A DNA stretch of 64,000 nucleotides from a virus, in the IMG/VR virus record IMGVR_UViG_3300045051_000172, positions 55,479 through 119,478 of that record, one strand, 5' to 3'. Within the stretch, counting starts at the first letter, position 1; each line of letters starts with the position of its first letter. Shown here in pieces: positions 15,437 to 24,120 of the stretch. A program made the translations under genes and the position numbers. A model generated the notes under the pieces. That model did no database searches. It was given only the letters and a program-made list of their open reading frames with translations, and was not told the DNA's origin.

Positions 15437-16395
15437 TGGACTTGAAAGACACAATTGCAAAGCTCCGAGAAGGCATCAATAAAGATCTAGGTAAGAAGGT
15501 AGCGCTCGATTTAAACGTCGAAGACCTTCTTCAAGTAGACCAATGGATCAACATGCCAGACTGGTTTACGTTCTTGACCGGCAAAGGAACAGGTATCCCA
15601 TGTGGTCATTTCGGCCAAGTTATCGGTGAACCTGATTCGGGCAAAACTTCCCTGATTATCGCAATGATGATTGCCTGCCAAAAACAAGGCGGGGTTGTCT
15701 TCATGATTGATTCTGAACACAAATTTCCAGTAGATCGATTTGTACGCTTCGGTGGACAGAAAGAACTTCTTCTCCCTCTCGTAGCGGATACCTTGGAAGA
15801 AGCCTGGACTAACTTCGACGCGGTTATTGAACAAGTGAAAGTCCTTCGCAAGAAAGACCCTACAATGCCAATCCTGCTTGTTTGGGATAGTATTGCAGCT
15901 TCAGTTCCGGATGCGATTAAAGAATCCGAAGCTGGACAAGCCCACGTTGCGGTTCAAGCCAAGATCAACAATCAGCAGGTCATTAAGTTTCGCCAAGAAG
16001 TTCGAAAGAACAATATTGCCGCAGTGCTTATCAACCACAGTTATTTTGAAATGAATGGGTATGGCGCTCCGAAAGAAATTTTAAAAGGTGGAAAAGAACT
16101 CACCTTCCATAGTACCTACGTCATCAAGGCAGCCAAGATGGGCTGGATTGATCGTGAGAAAGATGGACGTAAACAAATTATTGGAGTCAAAACCAAGCTT
16201 TCTCCCTACAAGAATCACTTAAGTGACCTTAAGGGAGTTTCTGAAATCGCAATGATCGGGGATACGATTTGTTTCTTAGACGACACGGACGCTATCAAAG
16301 CTACAAGAGAGAGAATCGACGAGATCTTCTCTGGCATCAAGGTGGACACCGTTGAAGAGAAAGAAGCAGCAGAGAACCTCAGAAAGAAAAAATAA
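15436..16395 (+). CDS. RecA/UvsX-like recombinase
   Basis: 319 aa ATP-dependent strand-exchange protein. Walker A GEPDSGKTS (64-72), Walker B ILLVWDS (about 146-152), a conserved Gln-rich helix and an INHSYF segment. It is shorter than E. coli RecA (353 aa), close to phage UvsX and Sak4-like forms, with an acidic then basic C-terminus. Directly followed by SbcD and SbcC genes, so it likely drives recombination-dependent replication and repair. Confidence 0.88.
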   Translation: MDLKDTIAKLREGINKDLGKKVALDLNVEDLLQVDQWINMPDWFTFLTGKGTGIPCGHFGQVIGEPDSGKTSLIIAMMIACQKQGGVVFMIDSEHKFPVDRFVRFGGQKELLLPLVADTLEEAWTNFDAVIEQVKVLRKKDPTMPILLVWDSIAASVPDAIKESEAGQAHVAVQAKINNQQVIKFRQEVRKNNIAAVLINHSYFEMNGYGAPKEILKGGKELTFHSTYVIKAAKMGWIDREKDGRKQIIGVKTKLSPYKNHLSDLKGVSEIAMIGDTICFLDDTDAIKATRERIDEIFSGIKVDTVEEKEAAENLRKKK

Positions 16396-17363
16396 TGTTT
16401 TCTTTAAGAGAAGAACCTATCATTTGCGGAGATCCGCACAATAGGCTTAATGAACTTCCTAAGGCCAACTTGTTGTACGACATGCTGGAAGCCTTTCATC
16501 GTGACGTAATTCATCTGGGGGACATCTTCCACACAAAAGAGAAACTTAGTTCGAAGACTTTGAATCTTGTTTACCGCAAATTAAAGGCCTCGAAACTCAA
16601 TCACGTTATCTTGGTTGGGAATCACGATTGGCACTCTCTTGAATGCACTGAACACTCGCTTGAACTTTTTAAAGACCTCCCGAATGTCTTAGTTGTGGAC
16701 AAGCCCACTATTCTTCCAGTTGGGAATAGAGCTGCATTATTCCTTCCGTATTATCATGATTTGCAAAAGTTTAAGAATGCTTTGACTTTCCCTAAAAGAG
16801 AGAAGACTCCTTGTAGTGTCTTATTCATGCATCAAGGAGTTACTGGCTTTGATTATGGAAACGGATTCATAGCAGTTGATGAACTTGATTTTGAGGCCGT
16901 CTCTGGATTTGTAAAGGTTATTTCCGGGCATTTCCACAAGTATCAAGAAAAAGGAAATCTCGTATACCTTGGTACGCCCTACACTCAAGACCATGGAGAA
17001 TCCAATCAAAAGAAATTTTTAGGAATTCTCAAGCCAGACCTATCCCTTGAGTTGATTGAAACTGATTCAGTTTTCCCAAAACACACTACTCACACGCTTC
17101 AATGCCCAGTGACTGAATTTCCAGATATCTCGAAACCTGGATATTACCGTTTCATCCTCACTGGATCTCAAGAGGCGGTAGATGCTTTTCCCAAGGATCA
17201 ATTTCCAGGAGTCAAAATTATTCCCCGTCCCAACGTGTCTGCAAATACTCTTAAGTTGACGGAGAAGCTTTCGAACGAAGGTAAGTTTCAGTTATGGGCT
17301 AAAGACAAGTTAGATAACGAGACAACCAAGTTGGGATTAGAACTTCTGTCGGAGGTCAAATGA
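16395..17363 (+). CDS. sbcD: SbcD/Mre11-like nuclease (T4 gp47 type)
   Basis: 322 aa. Phosphoesterase motifs CGDPHNRL (11-18), HLGDIFH (40-46), GNHDWHS (75-81), MHQGVTGF and SGHFHK (177-182) supply the two metal sites. The partner ATPase gene follows with a 4-bp overlap. In T4 the gp46/gp47 pair resects ends for recombination-dependent replication. Confidence 0.9.
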   Translation: MFSLREEPIICGDPHNRLNELPKANLLYDMLEAFHRDVIHLGDIFHTKEKLSSKTLNLVYRKLKASKLNHVILVGNHDWHSLECTEHSLELFKDLPNVLVVDKPTILPVGNRAALFLPYYHDLQKFKNALTFPKREKTPCSVLFMHQGVTGFDYGNGFIAVDELDFEAVSGFVKVISGHFHKYQEKGNLVYLGTPYTQDHGESNQKKFLGILKPDLSLELIETDSVFPKHTTHTLQCPVTEFPDISKPGYYRFILTGSQEAVDAFPKDQFPGVKIIPRPNVSANTLKLTEKLSNEGKFQLWAKDKLDNETTKLGLELLSEVK

Positions 17364-19276
17364 TTGCCTCAGTTCGCGCTAAGAATTTATTTTCATTTAA
17401 AGAGCTTGAGGTCCCCTTCGAGCCCGGCATTACTATGTATGAGGGATTCAACCATGACGATGGAACTGAGGAGGCCGTAGGAAAATCTTCGATTCTGAAT
17501 ATCGTTTCATGGGTTCTATATGGCGAAATTCCCAAAGATGTAAAGATTGACGATGTAGTTCGCATTGGAGAGAAGAGCGGATCGGGAATGGTCGATCTTA
17601 AAAACGGATTCTCGGTCTTTCGATCAAGAAGACCAAATGATCTTTACTTATTCGATTCGGCTACTCAAGAGAAGATCAAAGGTAAGGACGCCAAAGAAAC
17701 TCAAGAAATGATTATCCAAAAGGTTGGAATGAGTTTTAAGACTTTTTGTCAAGCAGTTTATTTTGCTCAGAATTATCCAAATAAGTTTATTACGGCTACG
17801 GAAGAAGACAAGGCTAAGATTTTAGCTGAGATTGATGACTTAAGTCAGTTCGACCGGGCCCGCAAAGAGGCTACTCAGAAAGTTAAGACTTTAGAAGCGG
17901 AATTATCGACTACAGCATTAAAGCTGTCTCATGCGATTCAATCCAGGGACACGGCCCAGCAACAAGTGACTTCTTTGAGAAAGCTGATCTCAGTTCAAGC
18001 TCAAGAGAGGGAACAGAAGTTGGCCAAGCTCACGGAAGATCTTAAGTCGGCTGAATCTTTAGTAGAGGCCCGAGAGAATTCCTTGAAGTCCATGGAAGAG
18101 AGTTTGACGGATCTTCAGGCCGAGAAGGATCATATCAATTCGGCTACGCCAGTGATTACTTCCAAGAAATATGAAATCGAAAGATCCCTGAAAGAGGTAG
18201 ATGCCTTAAAGATTAAAGTCATGAGAGCTAAGGAAAAAGAGAAGGCCGCTGCGAGAGCCGCAGAACTCCTCAATTCTAAGATCATGAAACTTCAGACCCC
18301 AGTAAAGGGTCAATCTTGCCCAACTTGTGGTACTGATCTATCAAAGGCTGATGAAGCCACATTGAACAAACATATCGAGGAATTGAAGCTGGCCTTTCAA
18401 GAGAAAGATAAAGAGACTTTAGCCGCCTCTCAGGAAGCGTATGAATTAGAAGCTTCCATCCCGGATACGGAAGAATCTAAAGGTTTGATTGAACAATTGA
18501 ATTCTGATTTCAAATTGCTAATGGATCGAGGACGAGAAATTGATAAAGCTTTAATGGATGTTCAAAAAGCCGCGTATGAGCTTGAAATGCTTAGAAAGTC
18601 CGTTTCGAATATTTCGAATGATCTTCAAAAGTCAGAAACTTCAATTCAATCAGAAGAGACTCAAAAGCTTCTCTCAGAGGCTGAGTACCAGCAATCTAAG
18701 TTTATCTTGGATGCAGAAAGACTGGAAGACGAGAAATCGAAGGTTTCTTCCGATCTCGCTAAATATTCTGCCCTTAAAGACGCTTTCAAAGAAGTGAAGT
18801 CTTTCGCCTTTAGAAATACCTTGGCGGAGCTTACTCACAAATCTAATTTCTATATGTCTCAACTCTTTAATCAAGAAGTTCGAATTGAATTCTCAAATGA
18901 AGGGGACGCTGGAGAATTATCGAAAATCCTTTGCAAGGTTTCCATCGATGGAGATGAACGACCGTTGGGTCTTTACTCCGGAGGACAGTTCCGCAGAATT
19001 CAACTATCCGTTGACTTAGCCTTATCCGATTTGATTTCAAGCAGAAACCAGGGTAATCTTGGAATTCGATTCTTTGATGAATATTTCAAGGATCTTAGCG
19101 AAACTAGCATGGAGAACTGTCTCCGTTTGTTCCAGACTTTAAAAGGGACTACGATTCTAATCGAGCACAATAGCCTGTTCAAAAGTATCGTAAACCAGAC
19201 AGTCCACATTGAATTAACCGACGGCGTGTCGAGAATAGTAGAATCAGAGTATGGCTCTAAGATATTGGAAATGTAA
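17360..19276 (+). CDS. sbcC: SbcC/Rad50-like ATPase (T4 gp46 type)
   Basis: 638 aa SMC-type ATPase. Walker A AVGKSS (39-44), two coiled-coil arms around a zinc hook CPTCG (320-324), ABC signature YSGGQFRR (about 539-546), Walker B region IRFFDEYFKDL and an H-loop TILIEHN. The arms are short compared with E. coli SbcC (1048 aa), as in phage gp46. ATG overlaps the nuclease stop. Confidence 0.92.
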   Translation: MIASVRAKNLFSFKELEVPFEPGITMYEGFNHDDGTEEAVGKSSILNIVSWVLYGEIPKDVKIDDVVRIGEKSGSGMVDLKNGFSVFRSRRPNDLYLFDSATQEKIKGKDAKETQEMIIQKVGMSFKTFCQAVYFAQNYPNKFITATEEDKAKILAEIDDLSQFDRARKEATQKVKTLEAELSTTALKLSHAIQSRDTAQQQVTSLRKLISVQAQEREQKLAKLTEDLKSAESLVEARENSLKSMEESLTDLQAEKDHINSATPVITSKKYEIERSLKEVDALKIKVMRAKEKEKAAARAAELLNSKIMKLQTPVKGQSCPTCGTDLSKADEATLNKHIEELKLAFQEKDKETLAASQEAYELEASIPDTEESKGLIEQLNSDFKLLMDRGREIDKALMDVQKAAYELEMLRKSVSNISNDLQKSETSIQSEETQKLLSEAEYQQSKFILDAERLEDEKSKVSSDLAKYSALKDAFKEVKSFAFRNTLAELTHKSNFYMSQLFNQEVRIEFSNEGDAGELSKILCKVSIDGDERPLGLYSGGQFRRIQLSVDLALSDLISSRNQGNLGIRFFDEYFKDLSETSMENCLRLFQTLKGTTILIEHNSLFKSIVNQTVHIELTDGVSRIVESEYGSKILEM

Positions 19277-19565
19277 TAAATGCGAAGAAGTGATTCGCAG
19301 CCTGGAAGACGGGCCTACGCATTGTGAACTCCCCATGGAGATGCAATTGGTTGCGCCCAAAGCCAAATTCATGGAGCCGAGACATAAAGCCAAGGGTAAG
19401 TCGGTTCTTAAAGATCAGAACAAAATGCTTAAGGCCAGAACCCGAGAACATACTCGGGATTTCGAACTTGATGAACTCATTGCCAACAATAGTTTGGACA
19501 TGGCCAAAAAGAACAAATGGATTACGGACAAAGGAAAACGAAGGACTAGGATCGATGACTTATGA
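19251..19565 (+). CDS. Small zinc-ribbon protein, 104 aa
   Basis: N-terminal CNKC with a later HCELPM segment, resembling an FmdB-type ribbon, then a basic, probably helical tail. Overlaps SbcC by 26 bp and the resolvase by 4 bp, so it is embedded in the recombination operon. Role unknown; nucleic acid contact is plausible. Confidence 0.6.
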   Translation: MALRYWKCNKCEEVIRSLEDGPTHCELPMEMQLVAPKAKFMEPRHKAKGKSVLKDQNKMLKARTREHTRDFELDELIANNSLDMAKKNKWITDKGKRRTRIDDL

Positions 19566-20185
19566 AGAAATATCTCCTAGCTTTAGATTTGTCTACCAAT
19601 TCCACCGGATGGGCTCTGTTTAACACCGAGTCCAAAGTGCTCGTAGAATTTGGAGTCTTGAAGCCCTCTCTTAAGGGGATCAGCAAATTAGTTTATCCAA
19701 AACTGCAACTCATGAAAATCAAAGCCTTCTCAGCAGAAGTTGCAGATCTCGTCAAAAGATTCAAAAACGATCTTCAATCTATTGTGGTTGAGGAAATCAA
19801 CATGGGCCGCAATCGTATGGGCCAGAAGACCCTAGACGCCTTCCACTTCTTCGTAATGGATGCCCTCGGGGGAATGATTGATTTGGTAGTTTATCGGGAC
19901 TCAGACGGGGCCGACGGCTGGCGCAGGCAACTGGGTCACTTATTGACCGATGCAGATAAAGAGAAAAATAAGCAAGCAAGACTCGACAATAAGAAACTTC
20001 GTCAAAAAGATCAAATAGTTATCCTGACTAAAAAACATGTCACTGCTCGCTGGGTGAACAAAAAGTTCAATAAAAACTTCAACATAGACGAAAACGCATC
20101 GGACAACGATATATGTGATGCCATAGGACTTGGTTGGGCCGGTTTGGAAAAACTGACAGCAAATCAAGGACTTATGCGGGATTGA
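19562..20185 (+). CDS. RuvC-like Holliday junction resolvase
   Basis: 207 aa, RNase H fold. First catalytic Asp in LALDLSTNSTGWALF (D9), an acidic pair in VVEEINMG (about 77-78) and C-terminal Asp residues in ASDNDICDAIGLG (about 179-190). Basic middle region (KKLRQKDQ). It would cut four-way junctions before packaging and closes the recombination operon. A related RNase H-fold nuclease of other specificity cannot be excluded. Confidence 0.8.
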   Translation: MKKYLLALDLSTNSTGWALFNTESKVLVEFGVLKPSLKGISKLVYPKLQLMKIKAFSAEVADLVKRFKNDLQSIVVEEINMGRNRMGQKTLDAFHFFVMDALGGMIDLVVYRDSDGADGWRRQLGHLLTDADKEKNKQARLDNKKLRQKDQIVILTKKHVTARWVNKKFNKNFNIDENASDNDICDAIGLGWAGLEKLTANQGLMRD

Positions 20186-20210
20186 CCTGACAAAGAATCC
20201 TTGGTACATT
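20182..20210 (+). promoter_or_regulatory. Promoter at the replication/morphogenesis boundary
   Basis: TTGACC (20182-20187), 17-bp spacer and extended -10 TGGTACATT (hexamer 20205-20210). It starts the transcript covering the transglycosylase and terminase genes. Confidence 0.5.
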
Positions 20211-20230
20211 GTATATTGAGGTAGTAGAGA

Positions 20231-20719
20231 ATGGCTGACGATAATAAAAAATTCTCAACTGAAGATCGGGCTGAATATTTGGGCCAGGGAGTAGAGTGGC
20301 TGCTCAAGATCGGCTATTTGGAATCTCCTGACGTTCAGATCGCTCTGACGGCGAATATCTACCGGGTATCCGAGCGCATTGAGGACGCCTCGCTGGTTGC
20401 TGACACCGAGCAACAAAAACTTTTGGTTTATCTGAAACTCAGTCCAATTCCGGAACCCCGCCTTTACAATAAGGTTTTTTCTTTCATTCGAAACATCTTT
20501 GGGATGGAAAGAACCGGCATTGACGATTTGACCCAAGAAGAGGTTGGATCTTTAGTCGCGGATATGATTCATCAAGTTTTGCCAGATTACGAACTCAGAG
20601 TTATTTTTGACCACGCTCTTTATTTGAAGGCCAAGGATATGTCCGAAAAGCTTCAAAAAATCCGAGCGGAGACTTTGCTTATGAGAGATAAAGCAAAAGC
20701 TAAGGAAAAGAAAACATGA
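20231..20719 (+). CDS. Hypothetical protein, 162 aa
   Basis: First gene after the promoter at 20182. Helical, acidic N-half and Lys-rich C-terminus. No Cys, no membrane helix. A conserved-looking segment GIDDLTQEEVGSLVADMIHQ is seen, but no family is recognised. Confidence 0.55.
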   Translation: MADDNKKFSTEDRAEYLGQGVEWLLKIGYLESPDVQIALTANIYRVSERIEDASLVADTEQQKLLVYLKLSPIPEPRLYNKVFSFIRNIFGMERTGIDDLTQEEVGSLVADMIHQVLPDYELRVIFDHALYLKAKDMSEKLQKIRAETLLMRDKAKAKEKKT

Positions 20720-21312
20720 CTTCAACCCTCCTAGCGTTATGCTTGGTCGGGCAGTTCGAAATCAAAGATGTAGAACAAGCCAACAAAGTCATCAACGCGC
20801 TCCAACCAGAACTCACGGATGAACAGGCAATGGACCTTTCTTGGGCCGTTGTCGTAAATGCGCCCAAAGCTGGAATTCCATGGACCAAGTTCCTCGCGGT
20901 CCTCTTCCAAGAATCCTCATTGTGGTTAGATCCTAAAGGCTGCATGGAAGGCAAGAAATGCCATGACTACGGAGTCGGCCAGGTTAATTGGCGAACTTGG
21001 GGAGAAGAACTGAATTTAGATCGATACAAATTACTCACCGATTATGCGTATTCGGTCAAAGTGAGTGCCGAAGTTTTCGCGCATTATCACGCAAAATATA
21101 GCAAAAAAGACCCTAAGAATTGGTGGGGTTTCTACCATTCTAAGACTCCTAGCCTTAAACGGGCTTATCAGGCAAGGGTTCGGGGCGTACATGCTAAAAT
21201 AGTCGGAGAACTAGAGGTAGAGCCAAATGAATCAAGAGTTTTCGACATTTCCGAATCAGACCGTTGCGTATTTGGACCAGGAGAAAAAACATCCTTACGT
21301 TCAGCTCCGTAA
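20716..21312 (+). CDS. Lytic transglycosylase (SLT fold), probable endolysin or virion lysozyme
   Basis: 198 aa. Catalytic Glu in FQESSLW (E66) and the GVGQVNW segment (86-92) match the SLT lysozyme fold, which cleaves glycan strands without water. The N-terminal stretch TSTLLALCLVGQ is hydrophobic and may be a weak signal or anchor. A Cys pair at about 76 and 82 could form a disulfide. Its C-terminus overlaps the next gene by 86 bp. Lysis from the cytoplasm or cell-wall opening at entry are both possible. Confidence 0.75.
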   Translation: MTSTLLALCLVGQFEIKDVEQANKVINALQPELTDEQAMDLSWAVVVNAPKAGIPWTKFLAVLFQESSLWLDPKGCMEGKKCHDYGVGQVNWRTWGEELNLDRYKLLTDYAYSVKVSAEVFAHYHAKYSKKDPKNWWGFYHSKTPSLKRAYQARVRGVHAKIVGELEVEPNESRVFDISESDRCVFGPGEKTSLRSAP

Positions 21313-21811
21313 CCATTTCATCAAGTCCGACGAGACTCCTGAAGAATTTGCCATTAACCGAGGCCTGTCTGAATCAGCTTTAGAGATCATTAAAACCGAA
21401 CGCTGGGTAGCCTTGCGCGACACGCTCCGATCCCAACATGAGGATGTCTATAAGACCGTCGCGGCGTATTACGTCGACAGCTCCCTGAAGTACGAAATCG
21501 AACTCTATGAACTCAAAGCTGCCCAACTGATGGACGAGGTCAATTATTTCCGACGATACAAAGAAAAGTACGGGGACCTCTTCAAAAGAAACGCAGAAGG
21601 TGACTTGGTCTTAGACCATTACGGAAGACCTCTGACTCATGACATCCCTTCTGGGTTAGCCGACCGCTCCGCGCACATCATGGAGTATCTTGAGAATTTA
21701 GGAAAGATCGATAACGTGCATCGAAGATTAAGAGGGGAGATTATAGAAATCGATGCCAGCACTTCGACGGTCGATCCTCTAGCCGGATTACTTGAAAGCC
21801 GAAAAATATGA
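21227..21811 (+). CDS. Putative terminase small subunit
   Basis: 194 aa, directly upstream of and overlapping the large subunit by 4 bp, the usual order. The N-half has a helix-turn-helix-like segment (TPEEFAINRGLSESALEIIK) and the C-half is helical. GAGG lies 10 nt before the ATG. Assigned mainly from position and predicted fold; it would recognise phage DNA for packaging. Confidence 0.6.
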   Translation: MNQEFSTFPNQTVAYLDQEKKHPYVQLRNHFIKSDETPEEFAINRGLSESALEIIKTERWVALRDTLRSQHEDVYKTVAAYYVDSSLKYEIELYELKAAQLMDEVNYFRRYKEKYGDLFKRNAEGDLVLDHYGRPLTHDIPSGLADRSAHIMEYLENLGKIDNVHRRLRGEIIEIDASTSTVDPLAGLLESRKI

Positions 21812-23670
21812 GCGTAATGCCCCTAAAAGAATTAGTCGACAAACTTTCGGACATTGAGTTTGCTCGAACCTTCGCAAAGCATCGAGAAAGAATCTTAAGT
21901 GATCCCATTGCATTTTTCATTAAGGGAACTGGATATCTTGATTTCCTTCCCAGTGCTGCGCAATCCGTAGCGTTGAAACTTGCATTCGGACAAACCCTTG
22001 ATGACACGGTCAAATATTTAGTTCCTCAAGAACGAATGACGGCTGATGGAACTTTTTGCTTAATGGATTCTGAAATGACGGAATTCGAACTCTATAACTA
22101 CATGACCGACATAAATTATGACAAGACTAAAAATCCTGTTCTGAATTATTTGGATTTCATCGTCGGTCGTCGGGGCGGGAAAACTACCCTAGCTGCGGCA
22201 CTTTCATGCTTTTGTTCTATCAAGGAAGATTGGTCTAAATACCTAGAAAAGACGCCAGTAGCTACCATTTTGATCTTGTCACCCACAAAGGAACTTTCTC
22301 AGGAAATTCTTGAAATTGTTCGGAACATGTACCAGAACTCTCCAGTCTTGAATCGTTTAATCGACACCAAGAAGAGAAATACTCAGAGCACGTTCAATAT
22401 CAAAGTGCCATTCATCGAAATTGTGGATGGCAAGGAACAAGTTCATTTTTCCAGAGTTCAAATTAAAGTAGGGGCCGCGAGTAAGAAGACTACTCGGGGT
22501 ATCGCAGCTTGCGCGGTGATATGCGACGAAATTTCATTCTGGGGAACCGACGAAAAGTTCGCTGAAACTGACGTTGATATTTTGCGAGCCGTTAAGCCAG
22601 CTCAAGCTCAGTTCAAAGACAAATTCTTACTTATTAAGCTTTCATCTCCCGGGATCAAGCAAGGGGTTCTCTACGATGAATATCAAAAACGATTTGAACT
22701 TCCAGAAAGCTACGCAGTATTTAAAGCCCCATCTTGGGTTTGGAACCCTTCGAAATTTACTGAAGGATTCCTTCGAACGGAATTGGACTTAGATCCAACA
22801 GGATTCGCGTCAGAATATCGCGGCGACTTCGTTGACTCCTTGTCCGACTTTATTTCTCCGGAAAGCTTGGATGCGACGATTCTCAAGGGTAAAACCTTTC
22901 TTACGCCTGAAGCCAAAGGCGAAGACGCTGTATATACAGCAGCAATCGACGCGGCCTTTAAGGGGGACCGTTTTGCCTTTACGGTCATGGGACAACATGG
23001 CGCGCGCATCAAGCAGTACGTCATGAACACCTGGCAAGGTACTCGAAAAGATCCAGTTAAGTCGAGGGAAGTGGCTCAGTACATTTCCACAGTTTGCAAA
23101 GAATTCGGAATCTCAAGGGTCCATGCGGACCAATACGCATTTCAACCCTTGAAGGAAATCTTCGAACAATACGGAGTGAATCTCATAGAAACTCCGTTCA
23201 CGAATACTTTCAAGAAGCAAATTTATTACAACCTGAAGCAAATGATCCATAATTTAAAGATTGACCTTCTTGATAATCACATAAACATTAGTGAAATCAA
23301 ACAGTTAAAGGTTGAACAGACCTCAACGGGTCTGGTTAGAATTGGTCACCCTCCGGGCGGACATGATGACTGCGCGGACGTTACTGCGATTTCGACCTAC
23401 ATTTTGGCCATGAATATGAACAAGGGCGGAGTCCTCGATGTGGCTGAGATTGCAGGAGACTTTGGTATGGATTACAATCCAGATGCGAATACGATTAGCC
23501 AGGCCCCTTCGGCGGAAATGCTGGGAGCGATGTATGGCTATGAAATTTTCAATAATTCTGCGATGTACGTTAGGGACCCAAAAGACGGCCAAATGAAGCG
23601 ATATGACGAAATGGAAGAGGCCGATGAAGATAAATCAGGGGAAGTCGGCGGAGACTTTGTTTTTGCCTAA
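21808..23670 (+). CDS. terL: Terminase large subunit (packaging ATPase and nuclease)
   Basis: 620 aa. Walker A GRRGGKTT (about 120-127), Walker B CAVICDE (about 235-241), and a C-terminal RNase H-like nuclease with Asp in AAIDAAF (about 378-384), a middle HADQ and HDDCADV (about 519-525). It pumps DNA through the portal and cuts it. The portal gene follows after one small structural gene. Confidence 0.92.
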   Translation: MSVMPLKELVDKLSDIEFARTFAKHRERILSDPIAFFIKGTGYLDFLPSAAQSVALKLAFGQTLDDTVKYLVPQERMTADGTFCLMDSEMTEFELYNYMTDINYDKTKNPVLNYLDFIVGRRGGKTTLAAALSCFCSIKEDWSKYLEKTPVATILILSPTKELSQEILEIVRNMYQNSPVLNRLIDTKKRNTQSTFNIKVPFIEIVDGKEQVHFSRVQIKVGAASKKTTRGIAACAVICDEISFWGTDEKFAETDVDILRAVKPAQAQFKDKFLLIKLSSPGIKQGVLYDEYQKRFELPESYAVFKAPSWVWNPSKFTEGFLRTELDLDPTGFASEYRGDFVDSLSDFISPESLDATILKGKTFLTPEAKGEDAVYTAAIDAAFKGDRFAFTVMGQHGARIKQYVMNTWQGTRKDPVKSREVAQYISTVCKEFGISRVHADQYAFQPLKEIFEQYGVNLIETPFTNTFKKQIYYNLKQMIHNLKIDLLDNHINISEIKQLKVEQTSTGLVRIGHPPGGHDDCADVTAISTYILAMNMNKGGVLDVAEIAGDFGMDYNPDANTISQAPSAEMLGAMYGYEIFNNSAMYVRDPKDGQMKRYDEMEEADEDKSGEVGGDFVFA

Positions 23671-23685
23671 AACAGCCCCGTATGC

Positions 23686-23691
23686 TAAGAT
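23686..23691 (+). promoter_or_regulatory. Extended -10 promoter upstream of 23723
   Basis: TGCTAAGAT, an extended -10 element without a recognisable -35. A GGAG ribosome site follows. Confidence 0.35.
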
Positions 23692-23722
23692 AAAGGTTGA
23701 AATTCTTCGGTTATAGGAGCTT

Positions 23723-24112
23723 ATGATGTCTAAATTTTTGGATTTACAACTCAAATTCTTGTCTTACGATAGTTCTGCCGAATCCAACGACCCAGCCGAT
23801 GCGATTAAACTCGCCACTAAGGTGCAAGAATCGGCGGTCACTGAAGTGTTTCGCATTCAGACTTCCATTCCTACGGCAACGGTAGATCAAGCCGTGACCC
23901 TTCCAGATGCGGCAACGGATTATTTAATCATCTTGTCGGATCGAGAGATTTCAGTCAAGCTGAATGGAAACTCCGATGTTCAAGTTTTAAAGCCCAAAAC
24001 TCCAGGCAAAAAATGTCTGGTACTCATGATTAGAGGGACTGTTTCCGGATTGAGCATTTCAAATGCTTCTGGAACTGCAGCGAACTTAGATCTAATCATG
24101 GTTAATATTTAA
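23723..24112 (+). CDS. Probable small virion protein, 129 aa
   Basis: Two adjacent ATGs (23723 and 23726) follow TAGGAG. Beta-rich, Thr/Ala/Val-rich, ending in LDLIMVNI, like small capsid decoration or connector proteins. Sits between terminase and portal. Assigned by composition and place only. Confidence 0.5.
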   Translation: MMSKFLDLQLKFLSYDSSAESNDPADAIKLATKVQESAVTEVFRIQTSIPTATVDQAVTLPDAATDYLIILSDREISVKLNGNSDVQVLKPKTPGKKCLVLMIRGTVSGLSISNASGTAANLDLIMVNI

Positions 24113-24120
24113 GGAATTCT

